From assembly GCA_011037195.1 (NCBI GenBank), contig JAAEAF010014739.1, positions 124,001-188,000 of the forward strand: a DNA stretch of 64,000 nucleotides, in the 5' to 3' direction. The notes beneath the pieces are model-generated. The model ran no database searches, was not told the DNA's origin, and was given only the letters and a program-made list of their open reading frames with translations. This stretch comes from Triatoma infestans. Lineage: Eukaryota; Arthropoda; Insecta; Hemiptera; Reduviidae. This document shows, piece after piece, positions 22,641 to 34,600 of the stretch (the first letter of the stretch is position 1; the number at the start of each line of letters is the position of its first letter). The translations under genes and the position numbers were made by a program.

Positions 22641-23539
22641 CATTCATAAACTTTAACAAACGATTACGTACGATATTAACGATTAAACAACACTGCCACC
22701 AATGGATTCATAACATATTTTAGGAATGGCTTTCATCTAGATGAAAGCCATTCCAAAGCAACCATTGGGAGCAGTTTTTATATAGGCTTTTATTTTCACC
22801 GAGATACCCTGAAATATTGCATTTTTTTTTAGAAAATAGTTTGCCTTTAACTTTAAATTTCTTTTTCCATAGACCAATATGATCGGTTATGGTTCTCCCC
22901 TGTTGCATCGTCTTCAATAATATAACGTTGAAGGATACATTTCTTTGTTTCGTTTTTTAATAAAGCCATCAACAATCAATTTCCTTATTTTTTAGACGGT
23001 ACATATTTCTTGTTCCTTATTTTCCAAATCTATATACTATAGCAATATCTAATATATTAATAAATTTATTGCATGATTTATAATGTTCACTTAATTTTAT
23101 TTTATTTTTATCTTATATTTTCTATGGCTATTTCGTGTTACTGTGGTTTTATATATATAAACCATTTTGCTAGCCGTGGAGTTTAGAAGTTGTGTCGTGT
23201 TCAGCCTGAAGCAATTTCTTCTAAGTTCTTTATATAGGACTGGTACTTGTAGATGTGTACATTTATTAGTAGGTTTATCTTCAATGTTTTCCTACACGTG
23301 CAAATTACATTATTCATCCGTGTGAGACTATGAGATTCTGTTTGGAAACAGAATAATTTAATTGTTTGATCTTAAACACGCAATCTCAATTATAGATTGT
23401 TTATTAGCGTTTTTTTTTTGTTTTGTTTATGATGTATATCGATAGATATCATTATATTTTCATTATGAATCTTATAATTTTTAGTAAATATTTGTCTTCA
23501 GTTTGATATCATTAGCAGAATGTAAACTTAACAAAGTGA
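22641..23539. other. AT-rich region, no recognised gene
   Basis: A local inverted pair around GCTTTCATCTAGATGAAAGC (22730-22749) is a perfect 20-bp palindrome; nothing else stands out. Confidence 0.5.
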
Positions 23540-24016
23540 CTTTTTGGGGAAAACCATAACCTCCTGCCACGCTCCCCAAAACTTCGTTGAAATTCTCGAA
23601 AAATAGTTTCAAACAAAGTGATAGATTTCTGTATTCATAGTTAGTGAAATTTAATGTAATCCTTCGATGAAATTAATATAAACAAGTTTAAAGAAAATCG
23701 TTGGAGTATTTTTTCGAGAAAATTACAAAAACTGAAAGAAAAAAAAACATAAAGTAAACTGGTAACTTCCGGTTGAAGAATTTTGACATATAACTTACTG
23801 TCGAATCCAATGGTCATACCTAACCGGAATATCAAATTTGAACTTTTTACGATTTATCGTTTTATAGCTATGCTGTTCACATTTACGAACACACATTATC
23901 AGAGAGACTATTTTCTACTTTTTTTGGATTCAGGGACCTCAAAAGTGAAAACTCATTTTCGAACATCTGGCACGATGTCAATACTTTCCTCCTTCTCATA
24001 GTAAGAGAAAGTAAAA
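23540..24016 (-). repeat. EMR repeat copy E (hairpin-end half)
   Basis: Contains ACTTCCGGTTGAAGAATTTT (23764), the CGGAATATCAAATTTGAAC block and the terminus CTCATAGTAAGAGAAAGT. The distal modules are absent or decayed. Confidence 0.75.
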
Positions 24017-24039
24017 AATTTAGATTTTTAATAAAAAAA

Positions 24040-24420
24040 AAAGTATATGTGGCCGGAGTTTGAATATCCTTGGACAGTGAGAAAATTATGGGCGTACAGA
24101 ATCCTGTAAAGGGAGATGAGTGGGTGACCTAACATCACCGCCTCCTGGAGTTCAGGCTACCAGCTGGAGCACAGCTACATTGATTCAGCTGTGCTCCAGC
24201 TGGCAGGGTGGTGGTTGTTGGGGAGGAGACTCGGTAGTCCTACCTCAATCAAGGCCGCTTGTAGGCTGCCGCCTCCGTAGTCGTCCTCTACTGACCTACT
24301 TTCTGACCTAAATATTTTTCGGTTCCTCTCCTATAACACCTAGGTTACCACCACAAGACTGGCCTCAGCCTTCTGCCTTCTCTTTATTCTCCGGGGGAAA
24401 AATATAACCACCTTTGTAAT
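24040..24420. other. GC-rich unclassified island containing a perfect 17-bp inverted repeat
   Basis: Distinctly GC-rich segment without a recognisable protein on either strand. See the separate entry for the hairpin. Confidence 0.3.
24160..24203. repeat. Perfect 17-bp inverted repeat, 10-bp loop
   Basis: CCAGCTGGAGCACAGCT at 24160-24176 and its exact complement at 24187-24203, spaced by ACATTGATTC. It can form a stable hairpin. Confidence 0.9.
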
Positions 24421-24554
24421 GTAGACTTCTTTCGAGATAGTTTTTTATTTTTAATTTTTTAATATTATTTTTGTTGATTTTTTTTTTTTTGCTCTTAATT
24501 GTTTATGAATGAAACTACTTTAGTGAATAGTATCTCCCCCTCCCCTCTCATTAT

Positions 24555-24985
24555 GTCAATGAATGTGTGAACAAAATATCTCAAAAACGGAAAACCGCAA
24601 GAAGCTCAAACTTAATATTTCGTTTACATACTACCATTGATTACATCTGACACGAAGGTTTTGGATAAAATCCATCAATCGGAAGCGCCACTTTTCTGAA
24701 TTTGTTGTTTCCGTTTTCTCATGATTTTCTTTAAACTTCGTTTGCTATCTACAGACATAAATAGCTATACTTTTTCCCGGGATAGTTTTATTCTTAGGGG
24801 GGGTCTGATGGTTCAGTAGCGTTATGCTTTCCTCTAAAGTACCTCTACAGTACATTTTCGTACTGTGTACATTGGTTTTTGCCAACTTATAATATTACAC
24901 ATTATAAGCATTGTTAGAATTCGGCTTTTTTGGTATTTTCATAAATCCGGCTATCATGATTTTCTTTAAACTTGAAATGCTCACC
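24555..24985 (+). repeat. EMR fragment copy F (diverged subfamily)
   Basis: AATATCTCAAAAACGG, CATCAATCGGAAGCGCCACTT and the TAAGCATTGTTAGAATTC block show EMR ancestry, the last linking it to copies B and V. Confidence 0.55.
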
Positions 24986-25019
24986 ACAAAGGTAAAAAAA
25001 AAAATTCTGTTGGAAGCAC

Positions 25020-25955
25020 CTACACGACTTTCCACTTATTGCAGTTTACAAATTTGTAATTGACCTCTATATTTATAGTTAGCATACTAAATTTAATGAA
25101 ATGCTTCGGATATTTATTAAGAGAAAACCGTGTAAAACGGTAAAAACTGTTCAGTAGAAACGCGCATTTCCGTTCGACTGGATTTTCTTCAAACACGAAA
25201 TATTGGCAATATTTTTAATTTTATTTAATACTATTTAAATGATAGAATTGTATAATAAACTAAATTAACAATTTAGAGGAAAACATAACTCCCACTCCTC
25301 CCACTCCTCCCCCAAATCCCTTTAAATTACCTTAGCCAGAGAAATGTTACAAATAAAAGATATAGCTCTAAAGTATCTATAGTTCGCATATTTAGTTCAA
25401 AAGAAATTCGTTAGAGCAGTTTTAGAGAATAGAAGAAAACCTGAAAAAATACTTTTTAATATAAACGCACTTCCGGTCATCGGATTTTTTTTTTTTAAAC
25501 ACGGAATTTCGAAACATATAAAATTCTAATTAACATTATTTAGTTTGTAGAATTGTGTAATAAATTTAGAGGGAACCATAACCTCATTTCAATGCTGTTA
25601 AATGTATTTTTCGATGTGTTTTAAAATAAAAGTTATAGCTCTTTGTATGTGTAGTTGATATATCAAGTTTGGAAAAAATCGTTGGAGCCATTTTTGAGAA
25701 GATCACAAAAACTGGAAAAAAAAAAAAAAAATGATTCAGTGGCACTTCCGGTTTTTAACGATTTTCTTACATTCTGCAATTTTTCGTTTTCGAGATATAT
25801 ACTGTACCACACACGAACACATACACACAGACCAATTGCTAAAAACACTTCTTTGGACTCAGCGGACCTTAAAAATGGATATTTCCGGTGAAAAGTAGAT
25901 ATCGAAAATTTGACACGATTACAATACTTTTTCTTATTAACTAAGAGAATGTAAA
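25020..25955 (-). repeat. EMR repeat copy G (near complete)
   Basis: From CTACACGACTTTCCACTTATT through ACTTCCGGT at about 25469 and 25744, to GACACGATTACAATAC and AACTAAGAGAATGTAAA. The first module has TTTCCGTTCGAC in place of the motif. It faces copy H head to head. Confidence 0.75.
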
Positions 25956-26159
25956 AAATGTCTTACTTTTTGAAACATTAAAAAAAAAATTGCCTTTTTC
26001 AGGGCCTCCCTCTCAGTTATGTTTAAATTAAAAATGCTATGAGACAGACGGCGCCCACTATGTCCGCTGAAGTATGTACCCTTAATACCTTTTTGTTTTT
26101 GGCTAGCCCAGCTTAACGTTTATAAACAAAGGCACTTTTAAAGAAAACTTTTTTTATTT

Positions 26160-26800
26160 TTATTTACTCCTAGTAAGAGGAAGTATTGTAATCGTGTCAA
26201 ATTTTCGATATCGAGTTTTCACCGGAAATATCCGTTTTTATTGAGGTCCCCTGAGTCCAAAAAAGTGGTTTTTAGCAAATGGTCTAGTGTGTGTCTATAT
26301 GTGAACAGCATAGCTAAAAAACGAAAAACCGCAGAAAGTTGAAACTTGATATTACGTTTAGGTATCACCATGGGGGATCTGACGGTGCGTTATCTGTCAA
26401 AATTCCTCAACGGAAGTACCACTTTACTAGTTGTTTTTTTTTACTTTTTTGCGATTTTCTTAAAAATGGCTTCTACGATTTTCTTGAAACTTCGTATATA
26501 AACGAAAAATACAAAGATCTACAACTTTTATTTATAACATATCCCTGGGAAAATTCATTCAAGGGCACTTTTACGGGAGGGGTGGGGGATTTTTCTCTTA
26601 AATGCTTTCATAGTTGATTATGCAATTCTATCGTCCCAACAGAATTAATTAGAAATAAATAGATAGCCAAAATTCCGAGTTTCAAGAAGACTGGTAAACC
26701 GGAAGTGCGCTTTTACTGAACAGTTTTTTCAGTTTTCATTAAATTTGGTGCACAAACTATAAAAATTTGTCAATTATAATTTTGAGAACTGGATTGTTTT
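26160..26800 (+). repeat. EMR repeat copy H (short form)
   Basis: Hairpin end ACTCCTAGTAAGAGGAAGT, the CACCGGAAATATCCG block, one complete ETS-motif module (AACCGGAAGTGCGC near 26696) and the distal AATTTTGAGAACTGG. It is shorter than copy D by one module. Confidence 0.75.
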
Positions 26801-27944
26801 TTTTTGTTTTTTTTTTTACAGAATCTTCATTTCGAATTTTATAGTGATAAGCGGAGTCATATACCTGTTGATTTTGCGCTTTCTGCAAAAATGATTATTG
26901 AGTTTTAGTTGATTCTTTGGTTGAATAAATTTCCTAAAAACTTGTGTTTTTTGCTCAGGTTCCCATCAAAACTTGTAAACTGTTAATTTCGAGGTCCAAC
27001 ATAATCGTAATAATACTTTCTCTTGCAGAAGTTTAAGAGAAAGTGTTAAAACTATCTATAATATAAATTTGGTAAACACAGTTATGGGTGTCTATCTCTT
27101 TCTTAAAGATGGCGTTTATTTCTTTTTAACTTGGTAACTATAATCATATTGTAAAATGGCCACGCCTCCTTTGTTTCTCTCCGTACTACCACGCCTATTA
27201 TCTGTTATAGTATTATTTACAGTTCTGTATATATATATATGTATAAAAGTGTTAAAAATGAGGAAAAAAAATCTACAATATATGTATATATAAAGTCGTC
27301 ATGTTTAAGTCGGTATAAGAACATACATTAATATGTTGGTCTTCTATTTCTTAGTTTTTACAATTTATTATAATCCCCCCCTTCCTCAATTTTAGTATAT
27401 CTGACGTAAATGTGCGTGCATTTTTACGAAAGTTATCTTAGATAACCTATCATGACCATATAAATATTGTTGAGGTGAAGGTTACACACTCTTATTATTA
27501 ATACCTCCTATTTTTATTAACCTTCTCTCTATACAACTTACTCTAATACAATTTTTAAACTTTTATTCATAAATTTTGTATTTAGAAAATAAGAAATAAA
27601 AAATCATTCATCTTATTATATGAATTGTTATATTTAGAATATCACAGAATGATGAAAATGTCGACGAAAAAGCTGTCGCCATAGTATTTTCGTAATAATA
27701 AAAACTTTAATTATTATGAATTTAAATTGGAGAATCAACGATTCATTGACATATATGCAAATGAGGTTCGGAGTAGTATATACAGTTGTAGAAGTGATTG
27801 GTTTAGGAGAAACACGGTTCCAGGTTCGATTCCTAGAGACAGTAAATTTTATCTTGTAATTCATGTTTGCGTCAATAAAGATACGTTTTATTAACTTTCT
27901 CAAACTACTGTTAGATATATTTTTCGAACTTGTATTTAAAAAAA
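26801..27944. other. AT-rich region, no gene
   Basis: Contains the EMR-like end TTTAAGAGAAAGTG near 27030 and an isolated B-box-like site (separate entry). Confidence 0.5.
27784..27835 (+). repeat. Isolated tRNA B-box-like sequence
   Basis: GGTTCGATTCC (27813-27823) matches the RNA polymerase III B box exactly, preceded by TGGTTTAGGAG, a weak A-box candidate. No cloverleaf or acceptor stem was found, so this is probably a SINE remnant. Confidence 0.3.
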
Positions 27945-28850
27945 AAAAATCTGGTGTGAAACACTCACTCAACTTTCTCTTACTCCAGTTTTCAAAATTG
28001 TAATTGACAAATTTTATAGTTAGTATACCAAATTTAATGAAATTCATAGGTATTTTTATGGAGAAAATCACGTAAACTGAAAAACTATTCAGTGAAAACA
28101 CACTTCCGGTTTACTAATTTTCTTGAAATTTGGATTTTTAGCAACGTATTTATTTATAATTAATTTTGTTTAGATGTTAGAAGATAGCACTCTAGTGGAA
28201 AACATAACCCTTCCACTCCCCCAAAAGCCCCAATATGTTTACCCGGAGAAACGTTTTAAATAAAAGTTGTAGCTCTTCTTAGTTTAAAGAAAATCGGTGG
28301 AGGCGTTTTAGAGAGAATAGCAGAAAACTGAAAAATATTGCTAAAAACGCACTTTCGGTCATCCGGTTTTCTTCAAACTCGGATATTTAGATGATTAAAT
28401 TGTGTAACAAACTAAAATAGCACTTTAAATGAAAACCTAACCTAAAACCTAAACCCTTCCCCAAAAATGCCCTTAAATGAATTTTCCCAGCGAAATGTTT
28501 CAAATAAAACTCATCTTTATTTTTTTAGTTGATGAAAGTTTAATGAAAATCATTGGAATCATTTTCGAGAAAATTGCAAGAAAGTGAATAAAACATTCAG
28601 TGAAGTGGTACTTCCGGTTGACGAATGCGACCAGTTCCCATGGTGATATCTAAACGGAATATCAAGTTTGAACTTTCCGCGATTTTTCGTTTCTAAGCTA
28701 TGCTTGTTCCACATACACACACAGACCATTTTCTAAAAACCACTTTTTTTGGACTCAGAGGACCTCAAAACGGATATTTCCGGTGTAACTCAATAACGAA
28801 AATTAGACATGATTACAATAGTTCCTCTTTGAGTAAGAGAAAGTAATAAC
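27945..28850 (-). repeat. EMR repeat copy I
   Basis: From ATCTGGTGTGAAACACTCAC to TTGAGTAAGAGAAAGTAA with three modules (ACTTCCGGT near 28101 and 28610, degenerate TTTCGGTCATCC near 28349). The 155-residue minus-strand frame at 27634-28101 is a chance frame across its boundary. Confidence 0.75.
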
Positions 28851-28857
28851 GAGTTTC

Positions 28858-29038
28858 ATGGCCATCTGATTACGAAACAAATGTTTTTAGCGGATGGTCT
28901 ATGAGTGGTGTGTATATTTGTGTTTCAAACATGAAAAAAATTGCAGGTAGCTCAAATTTAATATTCGTTTAAGCACCTTCACTTCATTTACTTACTGCGA
29001 AGGTTTCGGTTAACCGGAAGTAAGAAGTTTACTGACTG
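28858..29038 (+). repeat. EMR fragment
   Basis: TGTTTTTAGCGGATGGTC, AGCTCAAATTTAATATT and AACCGGAAGTAAG in EMR order and spacing. Confidence 0.55.
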
Positions 29039-29039
29039 T

Positions 29040-30150
29040 TTTTTACTTTCTCTTACTCATAGTAAGGGGAAATATTGTAATCGTGTCAAATTTTCGATTT
29101 CGCGTTTTACCGGAAATATACATTTTGAGGTACCCCCATGAATCCAAAAAAGTGGTTTTAAAAAAATGGTCTGTGTCTGCGAGTTTGTTTGTATGTATGT
29201 ATTGTATTGTGTGTATCTATGTATGTATGTTGTATATTTAATGTATATATGTATGTATGTGAACAGCATAGCTCAAGAACGAAAAACGCAGAAAGTTCAA
29301 ATTTGATATTCCATTTAGGTATCACGATGGTATCCGACAGTCAGTTATGTGTCAAAATCCGTAACCGGATATACTACTTTACAGAATGTTTTTTTTCCCC
29401 TTTTTTTGCGATTTTCTTGATAATGGGTCAAACGATTTTCTTAAAATATTGTGTGTCAACTACACATACAGAGATCTACAATGTTCAGAGATCTTTTATT
29501 TGCCACTTTTCTCCGGGAAAATTCTTTTAAGGGCACTTTTCGGGGACGGGTAGGATTAGGTTTTCCTCTAAAGTGCTATTTCAGTTTATTACACAATTCT
29601 ATTATCTAAATAATATTAATTAGAATTAAATATGTTGTTGGAATCCTGAGTTTGAAGTAAATCGGATGGCCGAAAGTGCGTTTTAACTGAAAAGTATTTT
29701 TCCAGTATTCTGCTATTTTCTCTTAAATGGCTCCAACCAATTTTTTTAAACTTAAGTATATGAATATGTGGATGGTCCGCAATGGTGGATAACATATGGT
29801 ATTTTATACGTCGTAGCATGCATATTTCTTATATTACACATATAAAGAGCTACATGTTTTATTTGAAACATTTCTCTTGTAAACTTATTTAAGGGGGTTT
29901 TCGGAGGAGGTGGAGGGTTATGTTTTCCTGTAAAGTGCTATCTTAGTTGATTGTTGCAATTCTACCGTCCAAACAAAATTAATTTGAAGTAAATAGATGG
30001 CCAAAATTGCGAGTTTCAAGAAAATTAGTAAACCTGAAGTGCGTTTTTACTAAATAGAGTTTTTTCAGTTTTCGCGAGGATTTTCTCCTTAAAAACACCG
30101 ACGAATTTCATTAAAGTTGGTGTACTAAATATAAAATTTGTCAACTTGAA
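29040..30150 (+). repeat. EMR repeat copy J (long form)
   Basis: Hairpin end TACTTTCTCTTACTCATAGT, expanded TATG microsatellite near 29200-29260, then three modules. A short unrelated stretch near 29765-29845 interrupts the second module. It is head to head with copy I. Confidence 0.75.
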
Positions 30151-30235
30151 TTGTTGACACAATCCCCAGTTCGAGTCCCCGCGTATAAATGATAAATATT
30201 TTATTCGTTTAAAAAAATGTTATTAGTTATGATTA

Positions 30236-30670
30236 GATATGTAAATAGTTATGTACTTCCGGCCCCCCGTCCACGACAGGTTTTTCTTCAGTTTTCTCGC
30301 GATTTTCTATAACCTCCATTTTACTAACTGTATATATAGAACTGTATATATAGAAAGCCTTATCACTTTTATTTGAAACATTTTCCCTGGTAAAATGATT
30401 TTAGGAGAGTTCTGAGTGTACTACAAGTGAAATTTCCCTCTAAAGTGAAACTTGAATACAGTGCATGGTTCTATTAAAAACCAAGGTCAAAAGCAATACT
30501 AGATTTCCAAGTTAAGAACTTCGATTAACCCGGGTGTGCAAGTGTACTGAATAGGTTGCTGAATTTTTCTTGTAAACACTCTTAACGACCTACTTTGAAC
30601 ATAGAATGCAACAAAAACCTGTAATTTTCATATTTTTCTGGAAAAACTCATTTTATGGGGGGAATTTCTG
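30236..30670 (+). repeat. EMR-related fragment (diverged)
   Basis: GTACTTCCGG, CTCGCGATTTTCT, ATTTGAAACATTTTCCCTGG and CCTCTAAAGTGAAAC recur in module order. Confidence 0.5.
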
Positions 30671-31754
30671 GAAAATATGTAATTTAGCTTAAACTTTAAA
30701 CGCTGCCAATGCAATGCGTCGTCATATAACTTTCTTTTCTTTTTTTTTAAATGACTTAGGGGCTTTGTTAGGAACCCATTATGTCAGAACATCGTATATA
30801 TTTTTTTAAATAGCAATTTTGATAGATTTAATCATGTAAATATTTATTTTATGTAATATATAGATATGAAAATTTAAATTAAATATTTATTTTTGCTATT
30901 CTATGAAGGCAGTTAATTGTTTGTGGGTTAATTTGGCATCTCTATACTTCTTGCAGTGAGTGCATGATGATATGTTCTATGGTTTCAACTATTCCACATT
31001 CAACATACTTTGGGGATTCCTCAACTTTAAATAAATATATAAACCATATTATGTATTTAAGAAAAAAGAAAAAAAAAAACATGTATTCTAAACCTAAATT
31101 TTTATATACCATATTATGTATTCTAAAAAAACAGCAACTATAACCCCATCACCTAGATTTATGTATATATACTGTACGATTATAATTATACGTTTAGTAA
31201 AAATTCCGAGTTTGTAGGCCCAAACCGGGTAAAATCCCTGGAATGTGCAGTTCAAAAACTAACTTTTTGACTAAAGATTCGGAAATATATTAATAGTATC
31301 ACGATGTCTTTATGAAATCATGGTTTTTCCCCTCCAAAACAGCGTTTTCCCAGGAATAGTGAGTTTTGGCTATCTTTCTATTGGTGAATAATATATTAAT
31401 TATACAATCTATATTTGATAACATATTTGGCGGCATAATATGTACGTGTGATCAGGAGCTGATAGTGGTACAATATTAGAAGATGATAATGTCCTTAACA
31501 TTTTAATTTGGCGGCTTGTCATACATTACATTCAAGCGTTAATATTATAATGGAGCCAACATTTTGGTGATGTGGAAATAGTTTACTTTTCTTCTTCTTT
31601 TTTTTTTTTTAATCTTATAATCTTTTAATTTGTATTTTAGCACTAAATAATTAATTTATGTTTAATATATGTACATCCTTCTATTGAAATAACATAAAGA
31701 CCAATATTTGATTTCGTAGAAATAAGTTTAAAGAACATTTTTTAATAATAACTA
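30671..31754. other. AT-rich region, no recognised gene
   Basis: Only degenerate EMR traces (AAAATTCCGAGTTTG near 31199). Confidence 0.5.
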
Positions 31755-31850
31755 CATAAATTGGGAAAAGAGAAATCGTGTGAGTGTTTCACACCGGATT
31801 TTTTTTTTTTACTTTCTCTTCTCGTTGTAAGAGGAAGTATCCGATCGTTT
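31755..31850 (+). repeat. EMR distal end joined to a proximal hairpin end
   Basis: GTGTGAGTGTTTCACACCGG is followed, after a T run, by TACTTTCTCTTCTCGTTGTA. The end of one copy thus abuts the start of another, head to tail. Confidence 0.6.
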
Positions 31851-31854
31851 GATG

Positions 31855-32795
31855 AAATTGAGATGTTTTGAGGTTATTAAAATTATAATTGACAAATTTT
31901 ATAGTTTGTGTACCAAATCTAACGAAATTCGTCGAAAACTGAAAAAACTGTCCAGTAAAAGCGCACTTCCGGTTTACTAATTTTCTTGAAACTCGGAATT
32001 TTAGCAGTCTATTTATTTCTAATTAATTTTGTTTGGATGATATAATTGTATAATCAACTATAATAGCACTTTAGAGGAAGCTGTAACCCCACCCCTCCCC
32101 TAAAAGTGCCCTTAAATGAATTTTCCCCAGAGAAATGTTTAAAATAAATGATGTAGATCTTTGCATGTTTAGTTTATATTGAAAGTTTCAAGAAAATCGT
32201 CGGAGCCATTTTTGAGAAATTCGCGAAAAAGTAAAAAAAATCATTTAGTCAACTGGTAAAGTAAACGCACTTCCGGTTATCCGATTTTTTCAAACTCGGA
32301 ATTTCAACAACATATTTAATTCTAATTAACATTTACAACATATTTAGATGGCAGAATTGTCTAATAAACTGAAATAGCACTTTAGATGAAAACCTAATCC
32401 CACCCCTTCCCCTTAAATGAATTTTTCCCGGAGAAATGTTTCAAATAAAAGTTGTAGTTGTTAGTGTATATAGTTGATATACCAAGTTTGAAGAAAATCG
32501 TTGGTGCCATTTTTGAGAAAATCTAAAACGTAAAAAAAAAACAACTTGTAAAGTGGTACTTCCGGTTGAGGAATTTCGACAGATGACTGACCCACTGTCG
32601 GATCCCATGGTGATAACTAAACGGAATATCAAGTTCGAATTTTCTACGATTTTTCGTTTTTGAGCTATGCTGTCCCTTTGCTAAAAACCACTTTTTTGGA
32701 CTCAGGGGAACTGAAAACGGATATTTCCGGTGAAAACTCGATATAGAAAATTTGACACGATTACAATACTTCCTCTTACTAGGTGTAAGAAATGT
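31855..32795 (-). repeat. EMR repeat copy K
   Basis: Three modules with ACTTCCGGT near 31965, 32268 and 32560 (about 303 and 292 bp apart), then GGATATTTCCGGTGAAAAC and CTTCCTCTTACTAGGTG. Confidence 0.8.
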
Positions 32796-33198
32796 TTTTA
32801 GCGAATGGCCTGAATGGTTGTGTGTCTGAATAGTATGTCTCAAAATAAAAAAATCCCAGGAGAGGCCAAACTTGATATTCCGTTAAGATATCATAATCGC
32901 ATCTGACAATAAGATTTTGGTTAAAAATTCGTTAACCGGAAGTGCTATTGTATTAAATGTTATTTTTTTTCCCAGTTCTTCGTGATTTTCTCAAAATGGC
33001 TTCAACTTCTTATATTATCTGCATACATAAATGTTGTCACTTTTATTGAAGAATTTTTCTAGAAAAAAATTGGTTTTTGAGTAGTTTTGAGGAACCAGCA
33101 ATGTTAAGCTTTCCTTTAAAGTATAATTTATGGTTCTCCATATAATATGACGGTACATTCATTGAATTCCTAAATTCCGATTCGCCCATGTTAGAAGA

Positions 33199-33370
33199 AG
33201 CCTTTTCAGGTTCGTTATACCTTGAAAGCCAATAAGGCAAGTGGTTTACTGGCTTTAAGGTTTGACGACCCTGAAAAGGCTCATTGCAATATGAGCGAAA
33301 CGTCGTTTTTTTTTTTTTTTGTTTTTTTTTAGCAAACTACTTACGCAGTCTCATCCCAGAAACTCAAGTG
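33199..33370 (+). repeat. Foldback element family F4 with T-rich end
   Basis: CCTTTTCAGG.TCGT.TACCTTGAAAGCC (33201-33230) and its complement GGCTTTAAGGTTTGACGACC / CTGAAAAGG (33251-33279) form a hairpin with a 20-base loop. It is followed by a hammerhead-like motif and runs of T (33305-33330). Confidence 0.65.
33271..33305 (+). ncRNA. Hammerhead-like core in F4
   Basis: CTGAAAA (33271-33277; G8 replaced by A), stem II GCTCAT/ATGAGC (33279-33284, 33291-33296) with loop TGCAAT, GAAA at 33297-33300, then CGTC with the cleavage triplet GTC at 33302-33304. The minimal ACGT stem III resembles that of hammerheads in Penelope-like elements. The G8 change should abolish activity. Confidence 0.45.
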
Positions 33371-33793
33371 TTTATCAAGTGTAACTTTACCAAATAGGTT
33401 TTTTTATTTAAATTTTTGGGAATTTTCTCTTAAACGGCTGCAACGATTTTCTTTAACCTTGAAGTGGTATTTTCACAGATATTATATAGTTTCATTTTTA
33501 TTGGAAATATTTATACGGAAAAATTGATTATTAGGGAGTTCTGAGTAATCTCTGATATTAAATTTCAAATATTATGTAGGTTTTTATTCGATGTTATCGG
33601 CACAACTGTCTTCTGGAGTTCAATGTAATTATTTGATCTAATACTTGCCACCTCTGTATTTATGTTAAGGCTAAAGTTAAAGTATCCAAGTTTAAAGAGA
33701 AAGTAGTGTGAGTGTTTCACACCTGGTTTTTCATTGTCTCTTACTGCAATCGTGACAGATTTTTTTGAAACTTGAGTTTTTCACGGGAATATG

Positions 33794-34446
33794 CAGTGCA
33801 GACTCGATTATCCAGACGGTTGTTGGATAAGAGAATAGACGGTTAGCAGAAAACAAGGTTGGAGAATTTATATTTTATTAGTTTTTTAAAAACATTCCAC
33901 TCTGCTTTTTATACGGGGTTGTGACCGTCACGGAAATCGAGCCAGCATTAAAAAGTTTTTTTTTTGTATTTTTTTAATTTAATTTTTTTTTTTTGTTGCA
34001 TGTTTTTTCTAATCTTTGATTTTATTCTGAGGGTTTGAAGAAACTCATCACTGTTGACTGTTTTTTAGAATTCCTCACTTTCTTGGCTGCAAGAACTTGC
34101 AGTTTCCTTAAAAGTAAATTTGATGTACTATCGCACTCTTCTTGGTGTTCGTACCATTCCATAAATTTGGAAATTGAAATTTCGGCTTCGGTGTTAGTAA
34201 TTTTTGAAATTTGAATTTCATCTTCTTCATTGTCGCTATTATTTTCATCAGTTGGATGCAAATTTGCAATTATTTCGTCATCACTCAAAATAGATTTTGG
34301 AAAATCCAGAAAATTATATTGCGCCCGCGCCGTGTACAATAAAGAGTACATAATATGTACATAATGTGTGGGCACAACACCGTTACACCGTTACGGATAA
34401 TTGGAGGTGACGGATAAAAGAGTGACGGATAATCGAGACTGCACTG
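33794..34446 (-). mobile_element. Internally deleted pogo/jerky-like (Tc1/mariner superfamily) transposon
   Basis: Terminal inverted repeats CAGTGCAGACTCGATTATCC (33794-33813) and, on the right, its complement with one difference (34427-34446). The right flank begins TA (34447) and the left ends TG, consistent with a mutated TA duplication. The element lies within an EMR copy (33731-33793 and 34447-34600). Confidence 0.75.
34022..34375 (-). pseudogene. C-terminal remnant of a jerky/Tigger-like DDE transposase
   Basis: About the last 95 residues (acidic NDENNSDNEEDE-type stretch, then KFMEWYEHQEE, KLQVLAAKKVRNSKKQ and a final SFFKPSE) match the usual end of pogo-family transposases. The DDE catalytic core and the HTH region are absent through internal deletion. 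Residues before about position 20 come from non-homologous sequence. Confidence 0.65.
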
Positions 34447-34600
34447 TATAGCATAACTTCCAAAGCGGATAATAGGAGAATGTTCAAATTTAATATTTCT
34501 TTTAGGCTCTGCTGGGGAATTCCTAACAATAAGATTTTGTACGACTTCCACAAAACCGGAAGTACCATTTTACTCAATGGATTTTTTCCCAATCTCCCTC

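Larger units (their letters stand above)
32796..33735 (+). repeat. EMR repeat copy L, interrupted by foldback F4
   Basis: Starts with TTTTTAGCGAATGGCCTG, has AACCGGAAGTGC near 32936 and ends with TAGTGTGAGTGTTTCACACC near 33722. The segment 33190-33370 is foreign (F4). Confidence 0.65.

Noticed and set aside
27784..27835. Possible functional tRNA gene
   Set aside because: Only the B box is good; no acceptor stem, anticodon arm or terminator could be paired.
27634..28101. 155-residue minus-strand open frame
   Set aside because: Crosses the boundary of EMR copy I, is rich in Phe, Ile and Asn as expected of AT-rich DNA, and matches nothing known.
30160..30185. CAGTTCGAGTCCCCGC as a tRNA or SINE
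   Set aside because: A lone B-box-like site without A box or body; too short to support.
32523..32843. 106-residue minus-strand frame and similar frames in other EMR copies
   Set aside because: Frames in EMR are broken differently in each copy, so they are not conserved coding regions.
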